Numbered from the stretch's first letter, positions 13,235-22,179 are shown. The stretch is 64,000 nucleotides of DNA from Bog-756 sp963699055 (GCA_963699055.1 CAVOTA010000002.1:1-64000), one strand, 5' to 3'. Program-made: numbers and translations. The notes: generated by a model from the letters alone, not told the origin.

Positions 13235-15443
13235 GGCCCCGGCGCGGCGGCCCCGGGTGGCGGTCCTCGGCGGCGGGGCCGCCGGGATGACGGCGGCGTT
13301 CGAGCTCAGCAGCCCGGGGTGGCGGGACCGCTACGACAGCATCACCGTCTACCAGTACGGGTGGCGGCTCGGGGGCAAGGGAGCGAGCGGCCGGGGTCCG
13401 CACGCCCGCATCGAGGAGCACGGCCTGCACATCTGGCTGGGCTTCTACGAGAACGCCTTCCGGCTGATGCGCGAGTGCTACGAGGAACTGGGGAGGGGAC
13501 CGGACTGTCCCATCCGCACCGTCGAGGAGGCGTTCGAACGGGCCAGCCTGTTCATCGTCCAGGAACCGCGCGGCGACAGCTGGCTCCCGTGGACGGCCCA
13601 GTTCGGCGAGACCGACGACATGCCGGGCGACACCGACAAGGAGTTCCCCAGCCTGTGGGAGATGGTCCTGCGTGCGCTCCGCCTGTCCCTGACCTTCAAC
13701 GCCACGGCCAAGCTGGCGTCGCCCGACGAGGCCACCCCGCCCCCGGTGGACCTGGTGCCGACCGAACCACCCGGCGCCACGCCCGCCCTCGTGCTCACCC
13801 CGACCCCGAAGACCCCGTTGCGCCGACTGGCCGGTACGGTGCGCGAGCTGTACCTCAAGATCTGGTATCTGGTGGCCGACCTGTCGCAGGCCGAGCTGGC
13901 CGGCGCGCTGGTCCTGGCCGAGTGGTTGCCCGCCGACCCGGCCGACCACCTGTCCGAGCACCACGGGCTGCTGCTGGACTTCGTGGAACGCGCCGTCGAC
14001 CGCCTGCGCCGACGGGCCGAACACCCCGACGGGCTGTCCGACCAGGCGCGGCGCGAGTGGTACCTGACCGACGTCCTGCTGGCGTGTGTGCGCGGCGTGG
14101 TGGCCGACGGCGTGCTCACCCATGCCGACGGTCTCGACGCCATCGACCACTGGGACTTTGCCGAGTGGTTGATCCGCCACGGCGCCCAACCGGAGTCGGC
14201 CCGCTGCGGCATGGTCACCACCCTCATGTACGACCTCCCCTTCGCCTACCGCGACGGCGATCCCACCACCCCGGCCATCGGGGCGGGTACGGCCCTGCGG
14301 GGCGCCATCCGGACCCTGTTCACCTACACGGGTGCGGTGGCGTGGAAGATGCGGGCGGGCATGGGGGACATCGTGTTCGCCCCGATGTTCGAGGTCCTGG
14401 AGCGGCGTGGCGTCCGCTTCGAGTTCTTCCACCGGGTCGACGCCCTGCACCCGAGCGCCGACGGCCGGCGGGTGGCGTCCATCGACGTGTCCCGCCAGGC
14501 GACCCTGCGGGACCCGCAGGCGGGCTACCGGCCGCTGGTGGACGTGGACGGCCTGCCGTGCTGGCCCAACGCGCCGCTCGTCGACCAGCTGGCCCGGCCG
14601 GTGACGGCCGAGGACGTGGAGTCGTTCTGGTCCACCGCCGAGCCCGTGGGCCGGCTCACCCTGCGCGACGGGGTCGACTACGACCAGGTGGTCCTGGCCA
14701 TCCCGGTCGGCGCCCACCCCTACGTGTGCAACGAGATGCTGGACGGTTCGCCGGCGTGGCGGGACATGGTGGACCACGTCGCCACCGTCTACACCCAGGC
14801 CTTCCAGGTCTGGCTGACCGCCGACATGTCCGCCCTCGGGTGCGACTGGGCGTCGTCCACCACCGGCGGGTACCTCGAACCGTTCGACACCTGGGCCGAC
14901 ATGCGCCAACTCATCGAGCGCGAGCAGTGGGGCGAGGGCGTGGTGCGCGGCATCGCCTACTTCTGCAACACCATGCCGACGCCGCCCGGTCTCCCCGGAC
15001 GCGACGACCGGGACCTGCCACGCCGGGCCACCGCCCAGGTGAGGGCCAACGCCGTGACCTTCCTGCGGGACGCCATGGCACCGCTGTGGCCGAGCGGCGT
15101 GCACCGGTACCCGACGGAGTTCCGCTGGGAGCTGCTCGTGGACGACCAGGGGCGCCAGGGTCCCGCCCGGTTCGACAGCCAGTACTGGCGGGCCAACGTG
15201 GACCCGTCCGAGCGCTACGTGCTGTCGTTGCCGGGGAGCTCCCGCTACCGGTTGGGCGCCGACCAGAGCGGCTACGACAACGTGGTGTTCGCCGGTGACT
15301 GGACCCGGTCCGGCCTGAACAGCGGATGTGTCGAGTCGGCGGTGACGTCGGGACTGCTGGCGGCGGCGGCGGTTGCCGGTGGCACCCGCCGTCCGATCAT
15401 CGGGAACGTACGAGGACCACAAGGAGACCGCCATGTCATCTGA
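13221..15443 (+). CDS. Desaturase-like FAD/NAD(P)-binding oxidoreductase
   Basis: 740 aa from GTG 13221, which overlaps the previous gene by 14 bp. VAVLGGGAAGMTAAFEL near the N-terminus is a Rossmann dinucleotide-binding loop, followed by GWRLGGKGASGR, a version of the second flavin contact seen in the phytoene desaturase/amine oxidase superfamily, and then EEHGLHIWLGFYENAF, typical of the carotenoid/squalene desaturase-like branch. The C-terminus has the second FAD motif, VVFAGDWTRSGLNSGCVESA. Expected to be a cytoplasmic or membrane-associated flavoenzyme acting on a lipid or isoprenoid. At 740 aa it is longer than phytoene desaturases (about 500); the middle contains an extra helical section. 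The substrate is unknown; its prenyl-synthase neighbour suggests an isoprenoid. Confidence 0.75.
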   Translation: MSGAEAPARRPRVAVLGGGAAGMTAAFELSSPGWRDRYDSITVYQYGWRLGGKGASGRGPHARIEEHGLHIWLGFYENAFRLMRECYEELGRGPDCPIRTVEEAFERASLFIVQEPRGDSWLPWTAQFGETDDMPGDTDKEFPSLWEMVLRALRLSLTFNATAKLASPDEATPPPVDLVPTEPPGATPALVLTPTPKTPLRRLAGTVRELYLKIWYLVADLSQAELAGALVLAEWLPADPADHLSEHHGLLLDFVERAVDRLRRRAEHPDGLSDQARREWYLTDVLLACVRGVVADGVLTHADGLDAIDHWDFAEWLIRHGAQPESARCGMVTTLMYDLPFAYRDGDPTTPAIGAGTALRGAIRTLFTYTGAVAWKMRAGMGDIVFAPMFEVLERRGVRFEFFHRVDALHPSADGRRVASIDVSRQATLRDPQAGYRPLVDVDGLPCWPNAPLVDQLARPVTAEDVESFWSTAEPVGRLTLRDGVDYDQVVLAIPVGAHPYVCNEMLDGSPAWRDMVDHVATVYTQAFQVWLTADMSALGCDWASSTTGGYLEPFDTWADMRQLIEREQWGEGVVRGIAYFCNTMPTPPGLPGRDDRDLPRRATAQVRANAVTFLRDAMAPLWPSGVHRYPTEFRWELLVDDQGRQGPARFDSQYWRANVDPSERYVLSLPGSSRYRLGADQSGYDNVVFAGDWTRSGLNSGCVESAVTSGLLAAAAVAGGTRRPIIGNVRGPQGDRHVI

Positions 15444-16140
15444 CCAGACGCCCGGCCGTGGTGCCAAGAGCATCGTGGACGTGGCCACCGCACTCGGCTC
15501 CAAGGTGTACTCGGAGTCCTACGGCTCGATCAGCCAGGCCGGCCAGGCGGCGGCCGCCGCCGTCGGCGCGGCCACGGGCGGCACGGGATCGGGACCGGCG
15601 GCCACGGTGGCCGGCGTGGCCTCGGGTGGCGCCTCGACGCTGTTCGGGCTGGCCCAGGAGATGGCGGGCCTGGCCCTGCACACGGCGGGGCAGATCAGCG
15701 AATCCCTGGTGGAGGCGGCGGGCGAGCTCGAGACGCTGGTGGCCCGACCCGCCGACGGGGCGGCGGGGCCCCGGTCCGACGTGGCCCTGCCCGACGAGCG
15801 GGACCGCTCCACCCCACCGCCCCAGTCCGTGCTGGTGCTGGGGGCCACCAGTCCCGGCCGGACGACGTCGGCGACGTTCGAGGTGCGCAATCCGGGTGAC
15901 GACACCGTCGACGCCGTGCACCTGCGCTGCGGGGGCCTGTTCGCCCCCGGGGACGTGCGCATCGCCGGCTCCCACGTCACGTTCGCCCCGTTGACGGTGG
16001 AGGTGGCCCCCGGGGCCACGGTGACCGCCACGTGCACCGTGGAGGTACCCGAGCGGGCCAAGCGCGCACACTACGTGGGCCTCATCGAGGCCAACGGTCT
16101 CGCCGGCGTGCAGCTGCTGGTGTCACTCGATGTCCTATGA
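15433..16140 (+). CDS. Ala-rich helical plus Ig-like domain protein, unknown function
   Basis: 235 aa. The ATG at 15433 has AAGGAG at 15421-15426 and overlaps the flavoprotein stop by 11 bp. Residues 10-110 are Ala/Gly/Ser-rich and helical (IVDVATALGSKVYSESYG, then LFGLAQEMAGLALHTAGQ), reminiscent of phasins or other surface-coating amphipathic proteins. Residues about 135-235 read as one beta-sandwich: ATFEVRNPGDDTVDAV and later VEVAPGATVTATCTVEVP, like CARDB/Ig-like modules. There is no signal peptide, so a cytoplasmic location is likely. I do not recognise the family. Its place between two enzymes of a coupled operon suggests a scaffold or a lipid/particle-binding subunit, which is inference only. 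Confidence 0.7.
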   Translation: MSSDQTPGRGAKSIVDVATALGSKVYSESYGSISQAGQAAAAAVGAATGGTGSGPAATVAGVASGGASTLFGLAQEMAGLALHTAGQISESLVEAAGELETLVARPADGAAGPRSDVALPDERDRSTPPPQSVLVLGATSPGRTTSATFEVRNPGDDTVDAVHLRCGGLFAPGDVRIAGSHVTFAPLTVEVAPGATVTATCTVEVPERAKRAHYVGLIEANGLAGVQLLVSLDVL

Positions 16141-17185
16141 GGAGGACGCAGCACCGCTGCGGATCCCGCCCGAGACGCTCCGTCTCTTCGACCGGTTGCA
16201 GGCGCGCGCCCAGCGCGCCGTGCTGCTGAGCCTGCCCTCGGGGGAGCCGCGGCACTACCTCTACGACCTCCTCCCGACGTACCCGCTGCGCACCGGCAAG
16301 GGGCTCCGCCCGGTCCTGTGCATGGCGGCGTGCGAGGCGTACGGCGGCACCTACGACGACGCCCTGCCGTTCGCGGCGGCCGTCGAGCTGCTCCACAACG
16401 CCTTCCTCGTGCACGACGACATCCAGGACGGGTCGATCCGGCGCCGGGGCCGCCCGGCGCTGCACGTCGAGCACGGTGTCCCGCTCGCCCTCAACGCCGG
16501 GGACGCCCTGGCCGCCCTGGCCACCGCCAAGCTGGTCCGGGCCGCCCGCACCCTGCCCCCGCCGGTCGCCGTGTCGGTGCTCGACGGCTGGGAGCGCATG
16601 AACCGCGAGACCATCGAGGGCCAGGCGCTCGACCTGGGCTGGCAGCGCGACGGCGTCCTCGACCTCGACGAGGAGGCGTACCTCGCCATGTGCGGCAAGA
16701 AGACGGCGTGGTACACGGGCGTCCAGCCGCTGGCCATGGGGGCGGCCATCGGATCGGGCAACCCGTCCCGGGCCGCCGGGGCGTTCCGGTTCGGCTGGCT
16801 GCTCGGCCTGCTGTTCCAGCTGGCCAACGACCTGGACGGCGTGCGGGGGAGCGACGGCGCCGAGGACATCGTCGAGGGCAAGCGCACGTTGCTGGTGATC
16901 CACCTCCTGGCCACGCTCGACCCCCCCGGCCGTGCCGAGGCCGCCCGGATCCTCAACCTGCCCCGGGGTGGGCGCAGCGCGGCGGAGGTGGCGTGGGTGG
17001 TGGACCGGATGGAGGAGACGGGCACCATCGACCATGCCCGTGAGGGCGTCCTCGCCCTGGCCGTGGCGGCCCGGGTCGAGGCCGAGGCCGCCTTCGGGTC
17101 CCTCCCGGCGTCCCCCGGACGCGACCTCCTGCTGTCCACCACCGATGTCGTGCTCGTCGGCAACGGACTGGGTCCCCGGCACTGA
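16130..17185 (+). CDS. Polyprenyl (geranylgeranyl-type) diphosphate synthase
   Basis: 351 aa. The ATG overlaps the preceding stop by 11 bp. GKGLRPVLC gives the diphosphate-binding Lys/Arg, and HDDIQDGSIRRRGRPA (about 94-109) is the first aspartate-rich motif (DDxxD) with its conserved Arg pair. The second motif, expected as DDxxD, reads QLANDLDGVRG (near 230-240), a changed form, followed by EGKRTLLVIHLLA where GKRT is normal for the family. The enzyme should condense isopentenyl diphosphate onto allylic diphosphates in the cytoplasm. Chain length cannot be fixed reliably; the residues before DDxxD (ELLHNAFLV) lack an obvious bulky block. It is the last gene of the operon and ends 19 bp from the convergent EfeB gene. 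Confidence 0.85.
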   Translation: MSYEEDAAPLRIPPETLRLFDRLQARAQRAVLLSLPSGEPRHYLYDLLPTYPLRTGKGLRPVLCMAACEAYGGTYDDALPFAAAVELLHNAFLVHDDIQDGSIRRRGRPALHVEHGVPLALNAGDALAALATAKLVRAARTLPPPVAVSVLDGWERMNRETIEGQALDLGWQRDGVLDLDEEAYLAMCGKKTAWYTGVQPLAMGAAIGSGNPSRAAGAFRFGWLLGLLFQLANDLDGVRGSDGAEDIVEGKRTLLVIHLLATLDPPGRAEAARILNLPRGGRSAAEVAWVVDRMEETGTIDHAREGVLALAVAARVEAEAAFGSLPASPGRDLLLSTTDVVLVGNGLGPRH

Positions 17186-17204
17186 GCCGGGCCGGCCCGC
17201 CGAC

Positions 17205-18437
17205 TCAGAGGAGGCCGTCTCCCCAGGACCGGCCCGGTGACGTCCCCGGCGGGCAGGCGAAGATGCCGCTGCCGGTGTGGACCAGGTAGGCGGCCAGGGC
17301 GTCCTGACCGGCCAGCCGGGTCTGGACGGGCACGAACTGGTCCGCCGGGCGCTTCTGGAAGCAGATGAAGAACAGTCCGGCGTCGAGTTCGCCGGTGGTC
17401 GGATCGACCCCGTCGACGAAGCTGTAGCCCCGCCGCAGGAGTGCGGCCCCGTGGTTGGTCCTCGGGGAGGCCACCCGGATGTGGGCGGAGTCGGGGATGC
17501 GCGGGTTGCCGAAACTGTCGACGGCGTTCAGGTCGACCGGGTCGTGCTCGCGGGCCGACCCGAGGGGGGCCCCGGTGTCCTTGACCCGGCCGATCGTCTG
17601 CTCCTGGTCCGACACCGTGCTGCGGTCCCACGCCTCGAGGTGCACGCGGATCCGCCGGGCCACCAGGTAGGAGCCCCCGCGCATCCACGCCTGGTCGGGG
17701 TCGTCGGCCCATACGAAGGTGTCCATCGAGCGCGCCTCGCCGGGCACGAGGTTGTCGGTGCCGTCCTTGAACCCGAGCAGGTTGCGAGGTGTCGTGGCGT
17801 CGCCGCCGGCCGACGCCGTACGCCCGAACCCGGTCTGCAGGTAGCGCAGGGTGGCCGACCCGAACGCGAGCCGGGTGAGGTTGTGCACGGCGTGGAACGC
17901 CACCTGGGCGTCGTCGGCGCACGCCTGGACGCAGAGGTCGCCACCGGAGCGGGTCGGGTCGAGCTGGTCCCCCGGGAACGCCGGCAGGTCGATGAGCGCC
18001 TCCGGCCGCCGGCCCGAAAGTGCGAACCGGTCGTCGAACAGCGTGGGCCCGAAGCCGACGGTCACGGTGAGCCGCGACGGTGGGAGGTCCAAGGCCTCAC
18101 CGGTGTCGGCCGGAGGGGCGAACAGGCCGTCCGGTCCGGCGACGGGCTGGCCCTGGGTCATCCGTTCGGCCGCGGCCGTCCACGTGGCGAGCAGGGCGGC
18201 GAGCCCGGCTCGGTCGGCTGCCGTCACGTCGTAGGCGGCAAAGACCATCCGCTCCTGTTCGGGCGTGGCGATCCCGGCCTGGTGGGCGCCGTGGAACGGC
18301 AGCGCCCCTTCCCCGGGGGCGGGAGCGGCGCCGGCCGTGCCCGGTCCGGTGGCGGCGGCGGCGATTGCGGCGGCGGTCGCCGCCGATCCGGCCAGGAGCT
18401 GGCGCCGGCTGAACGACGGTCCCCGACGGGTGCTCAT
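17205..18437 (-). CDS. efeB: EfeB-type dye-decolourising peroxidase, Tat-exported
   Basis: 410 aa. The N-terminus has the Tat motif SRRQLLAG followed by an Ala-rich hydrophobic stretch and an AGAAPAP cleavage region, so it is exported folded. The DyP signature GFKDGTDN is present (about residues 210-217), with the distal Asp, and DSAHIRVASP carries the proximal haem His. EfeB acts outside the membrane with EfeO in the EfeUOB ferrous/haem iron uptake system. The ATG overlaps the efeO stop in an ATGA arrangement, so the two are one transcript. No EfeU permease lies next to them. Confidence 0.9.
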   Translation of the reverse strand: MSTRRGPSFSRRQLLAGSAATAAAIAAAATGPGTAGAAPAPGEGALPFHGAHQAGIATPEQERMVFAAYDVTAADRAGLAALLATWTAAAERMTQGQPVAGPDGLFAPPADTGEALDLPPSRLTVTVGFGPTLFDDRFALSGRRPEALIDLPAFPGDQLDPTRSGGDLCVQACADDAQVAFHAVHNLTRLAFGSATLRYLQTGFGRTASAGGDATTPRNLLGFKDGTDNLVPGEARSMDTFVWADDPDQAWMRGGSYLVARRIRVHLEAWDRSTVSDQEQTIGRVKDTGAPLGSAREHDPVDLNAVDSFGNPRIPDSAHIRVASPRTNHGAALLRRGYSFVDGVDPTTGELDAGLFFICFQKRPADQFVPVQTRLAGQDALAAYLVHTGSGIFACPPGTSPGRSWGDGLL

Positions 18438-19375
18438 GACGGCGCCCCACCGGTGCCGTAGGGGGCGAGCACACCGGCCAGGCGGGCCAGGTCGGCGGCG
18501 GTGGCGTCCAGCTGCCGGGACAGCGCCAGTCGGGCGGTCGGGGTGACGGAGGCGTCGGGCACGAGGGCCGGGTCCCCGAGCGCGGCCACGTCCCCGTCGA
18601 GGACGGCGAACTGGCTCGTCACCGTGGTGGCGAGTGCGGGGTCGACCAGGCTGGCCAGCGGCTCGACGGTCGAGAACGACCGGTGCGCCGCCTGCTCGGT
18701 GGCGGCCACGTCGACGAGGCCGAGGCGCGAGTAGGGCTCCTGCTCGACGGGCAGGGCGTCGTCGGCCACCCAGTCGAGCTGGTCGACGGCCACCGAGCCG
18801 ATGGCCTCGGGGCCGAGTCGCTTCCGGCCGAGCAGGAATTCGGCCACGGGGGCCTGGGCGGCCAGACTGGCCACGTCGGCCGCCCACGGGCCCGATCCCC
18901 ACAGGTCCCGCTCGACGGCGTGCAGCCCGCCGAAGGACGCGCCGGAGCCGACATCGGTCGGCAGCTCGTCGAGCGACGAGCTGTTGACGCTGTTGTCGGT
19001 GTCGAGCACGCGGAACACGTCGTAGTCGGCCTGGGCGACGAGCTCGTCGGCCCGACCCGCGGCGGTGTCCCCCGCGGCGGCGTCCGTCGCCAGCCGTCCG
19101 ACGGCCGCCACGAAGCCGGAGGTGGCGTCGTCGACCTCCGTGGCGAACCGGCGGCTGGCGGTGCGGGTGGCCTGCGTGGTCGGCCCCGACCCCGGTCCGT
19201 AGCCCGAGGCGTAGGAGGCGGTCCCCACCGACGGGGCGGTGGTCGCCGGCGGTCGGACCGCAGCGGTGGAGCATCCGGCGGCCGTCAGGGCCACCAGGAC
19301 GGCAGCCGCAGCCGTGCCGGCGCGCCGCGAACCCCAGCGGGAGGTCGTCGGTGGTGTCGGACGGGTGGAGGGCAT
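18434..19375 (-). CDS. efeO: EfeO-like iron-uptake lipoprotein (imelysin/M75 family)
   Basis: 313 aa from the ATG at 19375; a longer frame to 19540 only adds Pro/Arg-rich sequence. The signal peptide ends in the lipobox LTAAGC, so the mature protein is lipid-anchored outside the membrane. GGLHAVERDLWG holds the HxxE metal-binding motif of the M75 imelysin-like domain. The N-terminal cupredoxin domain found in longer EfeO proteins is absent or reduced, so this is the short form. It delivers iron in the Efe system and precedes efeB with a 4-bp overlap. Confidence 0.82.
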   Translation of the reverse strand: MPSTRPTPPTTSRWGSRRAGTAAAAVLVALTAAGCSTAAVRPPATTAPSVGTASYASGYGPGSGPTTQATRTASRRFATEVDDATSGFVAAVGRLATDAAAGDTAAGRADELVAQADYDVFRVLDTDNSVNSSSLDELPTDVGSGASFGGLHAVERDLWGSGPWAADVASLAAQAPVAEFLLGRKRLGPEAIGSVAVDQLDWVADDALPVEQEPYSRLGLVDVAATEQAAHRSFSTVEPLASLVDPALATTVTSQFAVLDGDVAALGDPALVPDASVTPTARLALSRQLDATAADLARLAGVLAPYGTGGAPS

Positions 19376-19514
19376 CGGCTCGAGCGTGCGCCGGACGGCG
19401 GGTTCGGCCCCCCAGGGTAGGGGACCGTGGGGGGCAGGTGTCGGCGGCGGATGTCGGCGGAGCGGCGGGCCCGCCACCGGGCCCGTGCACCCCGGGACGG
19501 GCGCCCGTCCCGGG

Positions 19515-19520
19515 TAGACT
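19515..19520 (+). promoter_or_regulatory. -10 box for leaderless TPR gene
   Basis: TAGACT, 6 nt before the ATG at 19527; no ribosome site follows. Confidence 0.5.
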
Positions 19521-19526
19521 GGCACC

Positions 19527-20903
19527 ATGTCGCCGAGCACCCCCTCTGGTCAGCCGCGCCCGCGCACCTCCGGGGGCGGATCACGCGCCGGCTCGGGACG
19601 GCCCGGCGGGTCCCCGGGCTCCGGGGCTCCGCGTGGCGGCGGTGGCAGCGGCAAGCGGTCAGGAGGCTCGGGTGCCGGCGGCGCATCGGGTCGGCCGGGC
19701 GGTTCCGGTTCCGGGCACGGTGGCGCCTCCCGGGGGGGGAGTGGTTCCGGGTCGGGCGCCGCCCGCCCGCCCCGCCGCGACGGCGCCCCGTCGGGCTACC
19801 AGGGGAAGCGGACGTCCGAGAGCCCGAAGGGCGCCCGCTCCGAGCGTCCGGACCGCGCCGACCGAGCCGATCGACAGACCGGACCCGCCCGGACCGGCCG
19901 GCCGCCGGCCCGCCGGGGCGCCGGACCTGGTGAGGGTCGCGATCGCCAGGGACGTCCCGCCGACCGGCCCGACGAGCGCAGGAGCGGTCAGGTCGTGCGC
20001 AAGGGATGGGGGAGCGTGGCCCGGCGCGGCGCCTCCCAGGTCCGGGACGGCGTGGAGCACGGACCCGACGAGGACACGCCGGAGGGCCGGCGACGCTCGA
20101 GGAAGCGGACCGACGAGTTCGTCCCCGAGACGTTCGTGCGGGTCGACGACCGCAGCACCGGCCGTCCGGGCAAGGCGGCGGCCCCGGCCCACCGCCCGGT
20201 ACGCGAGCCCGACGAGCTGCCCGCCGACATCGCCCAGGAGCTGGCCACTGCGGCGGGACCCGACTGGAACTTCCTGCGTGACCGCATCAGCGAGCGCATG
20301 ACCGCCGGCATCGGCGCCTACGAGCGGGAGCGCTTCCGGGACGCGGCACGCATCCTGCGCACCGTGGTCGACGCCGTGCCCACTGCGCCGTCACCCCGCG
20401 AGCTGCTCGGCCTGAGCCAGTACCACCAGGGTCACTGGAAGGCGGCACTGCCGAACCTCGAGCAGTTCGCCGCCCTGACCGGCTCGGTCGACCAGCACCC
20501 GGTGCGCATGGACTGCCACCGCGCCCTCGGCCGGCCGAAGCGGGTGGAGGCGCTGTACGAGGAGCTGCGCAAGGGGTCGCCCGATCCCGAGGTGCTCAGC
20601 GAAGGCCGCCTGGTCCTGGCCGGCACCCGGGCCGACCTCGGCGACCTCGACGGCGCGGTGGCCCTGCTGACCGAGGCGGGTGCCGGACGCCTGGTGCGCA
20701 ACCCGGCCGAGCGGCACCTCCGCCAGTGGTACGTCCTGGGCGACCTGATGGAGCGCTCAGGCGACCTGGCCAAGGCGCGGGAGCTGTTCCTGCGGGTCCG
20801 GGCGGCCGACCCGGACGCCTACGACGTGGCCGACCGGCTCGAATCCCTCGGTCCCCCCACCCGGGCCCGTCGGACGCCGAACCGCACCCGCGACGCCCGT
20901 TAG
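19527..20903 (+). CDS. Low-complexity N-terminus plus TPR protein
   Basis: 458 aa. Residues 1-130 are almost only Gly, Ser, Arg and Pro and strongly basic, likely disordered and able to bind nucleic acid or acidic partners. From about 230 to 440 there are helical repeats of TPR type: AYERERFRDAARILRTVV, then GLSQYHQGHWKAALPNLEQF, then LADLGDLDGAVALLTEAG-like units and SGDLAKARELFLRV. Proteins of this layout are conserved in Actinobacteria with no assigned function. A TAGACT box 6 nt before the ATG suggests a leaderless message. The stop TAG is also the first part of the -10 box for the aldolase gene. Confidence 0.75.
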   Translation: MSPSTPSGQPRPRTSGGGSRAGSGRPGGSPGSGAPRGGGGSGKRSGGSGAGGASGRPGGSGSGHGGASRGGSGSGSGAARPPRRDGAPSGYQGKRTSESPKGARSERPDRADRADRQTGPARTGRPPARRGAGPGEGRDRQGRPADRPDERRSGQVVRKGWGSVARRGASQVRDGVEHGPDEDTPEGRRRSRKRTDEFVPETFVRVDDRSTGRPGKAAAPAHRPVREPDELPADIAQELATAAGPDWNFLRDRISERMTAGIGAYERERFRDAARILRTVVDAVPTAPSPRELLGLSQYHQGHWKAALPNLEQFAALTGSVDQHPVRMDCHRALGRPKRVEALYEELRKGSPDPEVLSEGRLVLAGTRADLGDLDGAVALLTEAGAGRLVRNPAERHLRQWYVLGDLMERSGDLAKARELFLRVRAADPDAYDVADRLESLGPPTRARRTPNRTRDAR

Positions 20904-20906
20904 GCT
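20901..20906 (+). promoter_or_regulatory. -10 box for aldolase gene
   Basis: TAGGCT, 8 nt before the ATG at 20915. Its first three bases are the stop codon of the TPR gene. Confidence 0.45.
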
Positions 20907-20914
20907 CTGGCGCC

Positions 20915-21964
20915 ATGAGCCTCGAACAACTCCTCGGTGACGAAGCGGACTCGCTGCTCCGCCACACCGCCAGCGCCTTCCCGTCCGACCTGCTGACCCT
21001 CCCCGGTCCGACCGTCATCGACGACGTGTTCCGGGACTCCGACCGGTCGCCCACGGTGCTGCGCAACCTCGGCACCCTCTATCACACCGGCCGGCTCGCC
21101 GGCACCGGCTACGTGTCGATCCTCCCCGTCGACCAGGGCATCGAGCACTCGGCCGCCGCCAGTTTCGCCAGGTTCCCCGCGTACTTCGACCCTGCCCGCC
21201 TGTGCGACCTCGCCATCGCCGCCGACTGCAACGCCATCGCCACCACGTTGGGCGGCCTCGGCGTGGTGGCGCGCCGGTACGTGCACCGGATCCCGTTCAT
21301 CGTGAAGCTGAACCACAACGACTTCCTGAACTATCCGACCACCTACGACCAGATCATGTTCTCCGAGGTCCGCCAGGCCGCCGACCTCGGCGCCGTGGGC
21401 GTGGGGGCCACCATCTACTTCGGGTCCGAGGGTGCCGACCGCCAGATCGTCGAGGTGTCCCAGGCATTCGCCGAGGCCCACCGCCTCGGGATGTTCACCG
21501 TGTTGTGGTGCTACCTGCGCAACAGCGCCTTCAAGCAGGGCGACACCGACTACCACGTTTCGGCCGACCTCACCGGGCAGGCCAACCACCTGGGCGTGAC
21601 CATCGAGGCCGACATCATCAAGCAGAAGCAGCCGGAGAACAACGGCGGCTACAACGCCCTCGCCTTCGGTAAGACCGACCCGCTCGTCTACTCGGAACTC
21701 ACGACCGACCACCCGATCGACCTGACCCGCTGGCAGGTCGTCAACTGCTACGCCGGGCGGATCCCCCTCATCAACTCGGGCGGGGAGTCCAAGGGCGCCG
21801 ACGACCTGGCCCAGGCGGTCCGGACGGCCGTGGTCAACAAGCGGGCCGGTGGCGCCGGGCTGATCGTGGGCCGCAAGGCGTTCCAGCGCCCGACCGACGA
21901 GGGCGCCGCCCTGATCCACGCCATCCAGGACGTCTACCTCGACCCCGAGGTCTCCATCGCCTAG
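20915..21964 (+). CDS. fbaB: Class I fructose-bisphosphate aldolase (DhnA/FbaB type)
   Basis: 349 aa from the ATG at 20915. The barrel motifs PVDQGIEHSAAASF, IPFIVKLNHNDFLNYP (with a Lys on the expected strand), VGVGATIYFG, and IKQKQPENNGGYNAL match the archaeal-type class I aldolases, which form a Schiff base and need no metal. PLINSGGESKGADD and GLIVGRKAFQRP near the C-terminus make the phosphate-binding loops. It splits fructose 1,6-bisphosphate to dihydroxyacetone phosphate and glyceraldehyde 3-phosphate in glycolysis or the reverse in gluconeogenesis. Followed by korAB, in keeping with a central-carbon neighbourhood. Confidence 0.92.
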   Translation: MSLEQLLGDEADSLLRHTASAFPSDLLTLPGPTVIDDVFRDSDRSPTVLRNLGTLYHTGRLAGTGYVSILPVDQGIEHSAAASFARFPAYFDPARLCDLAIAADCNAIATTLGGLGVVARRYVHRIPFIVKLNHNDFLNYPTTYDQIMFSEVRQAADLGAVGVGATIYFGSEGADRQIVEVSQAFAEAHRLGMFTVLWCYLRNSAFKQGDTDYHVSADLTGQANHLGVTIEADIIKQKQPENNGGYNALAFGKTDPLVYSELTTDHPIDLTRWQVVNCYAGRIPLINSGGESKGADDLAQAVRTAVVNKRAGGAGLIVGRKAFQRPTDEGAALIHAIQDVYLDPEVSIA

Positions 21965-22179
21965 GCGCGAGCGCGTCCCGGTGCCTCCCCGGCGTCGTGG
22001 TGCACCGGGCGTGGACGATTGCCGGTGCCCCCGCCGTGCGGCGGTAGTGTCGTGGGGGACCCACCGCCCACCGGCGGCGAGCGTCCGGGACCGGAGTGCC
22101 TCCGAGCGGGAGCCGGTCCGACCGAGGGACGCCGTCGACCGGCGCCCGTGAGCGCTCGAGCAGTACGAAGGGGAGCAAG

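Noticed and set aside
8191..17185. Family 2B encapsulin locus
   Set aside because: A cNMP domain and a prenyl synthase are present, but no protein with the HK97-type shell fold is seen, and the cNMP protein is only 140 aa.
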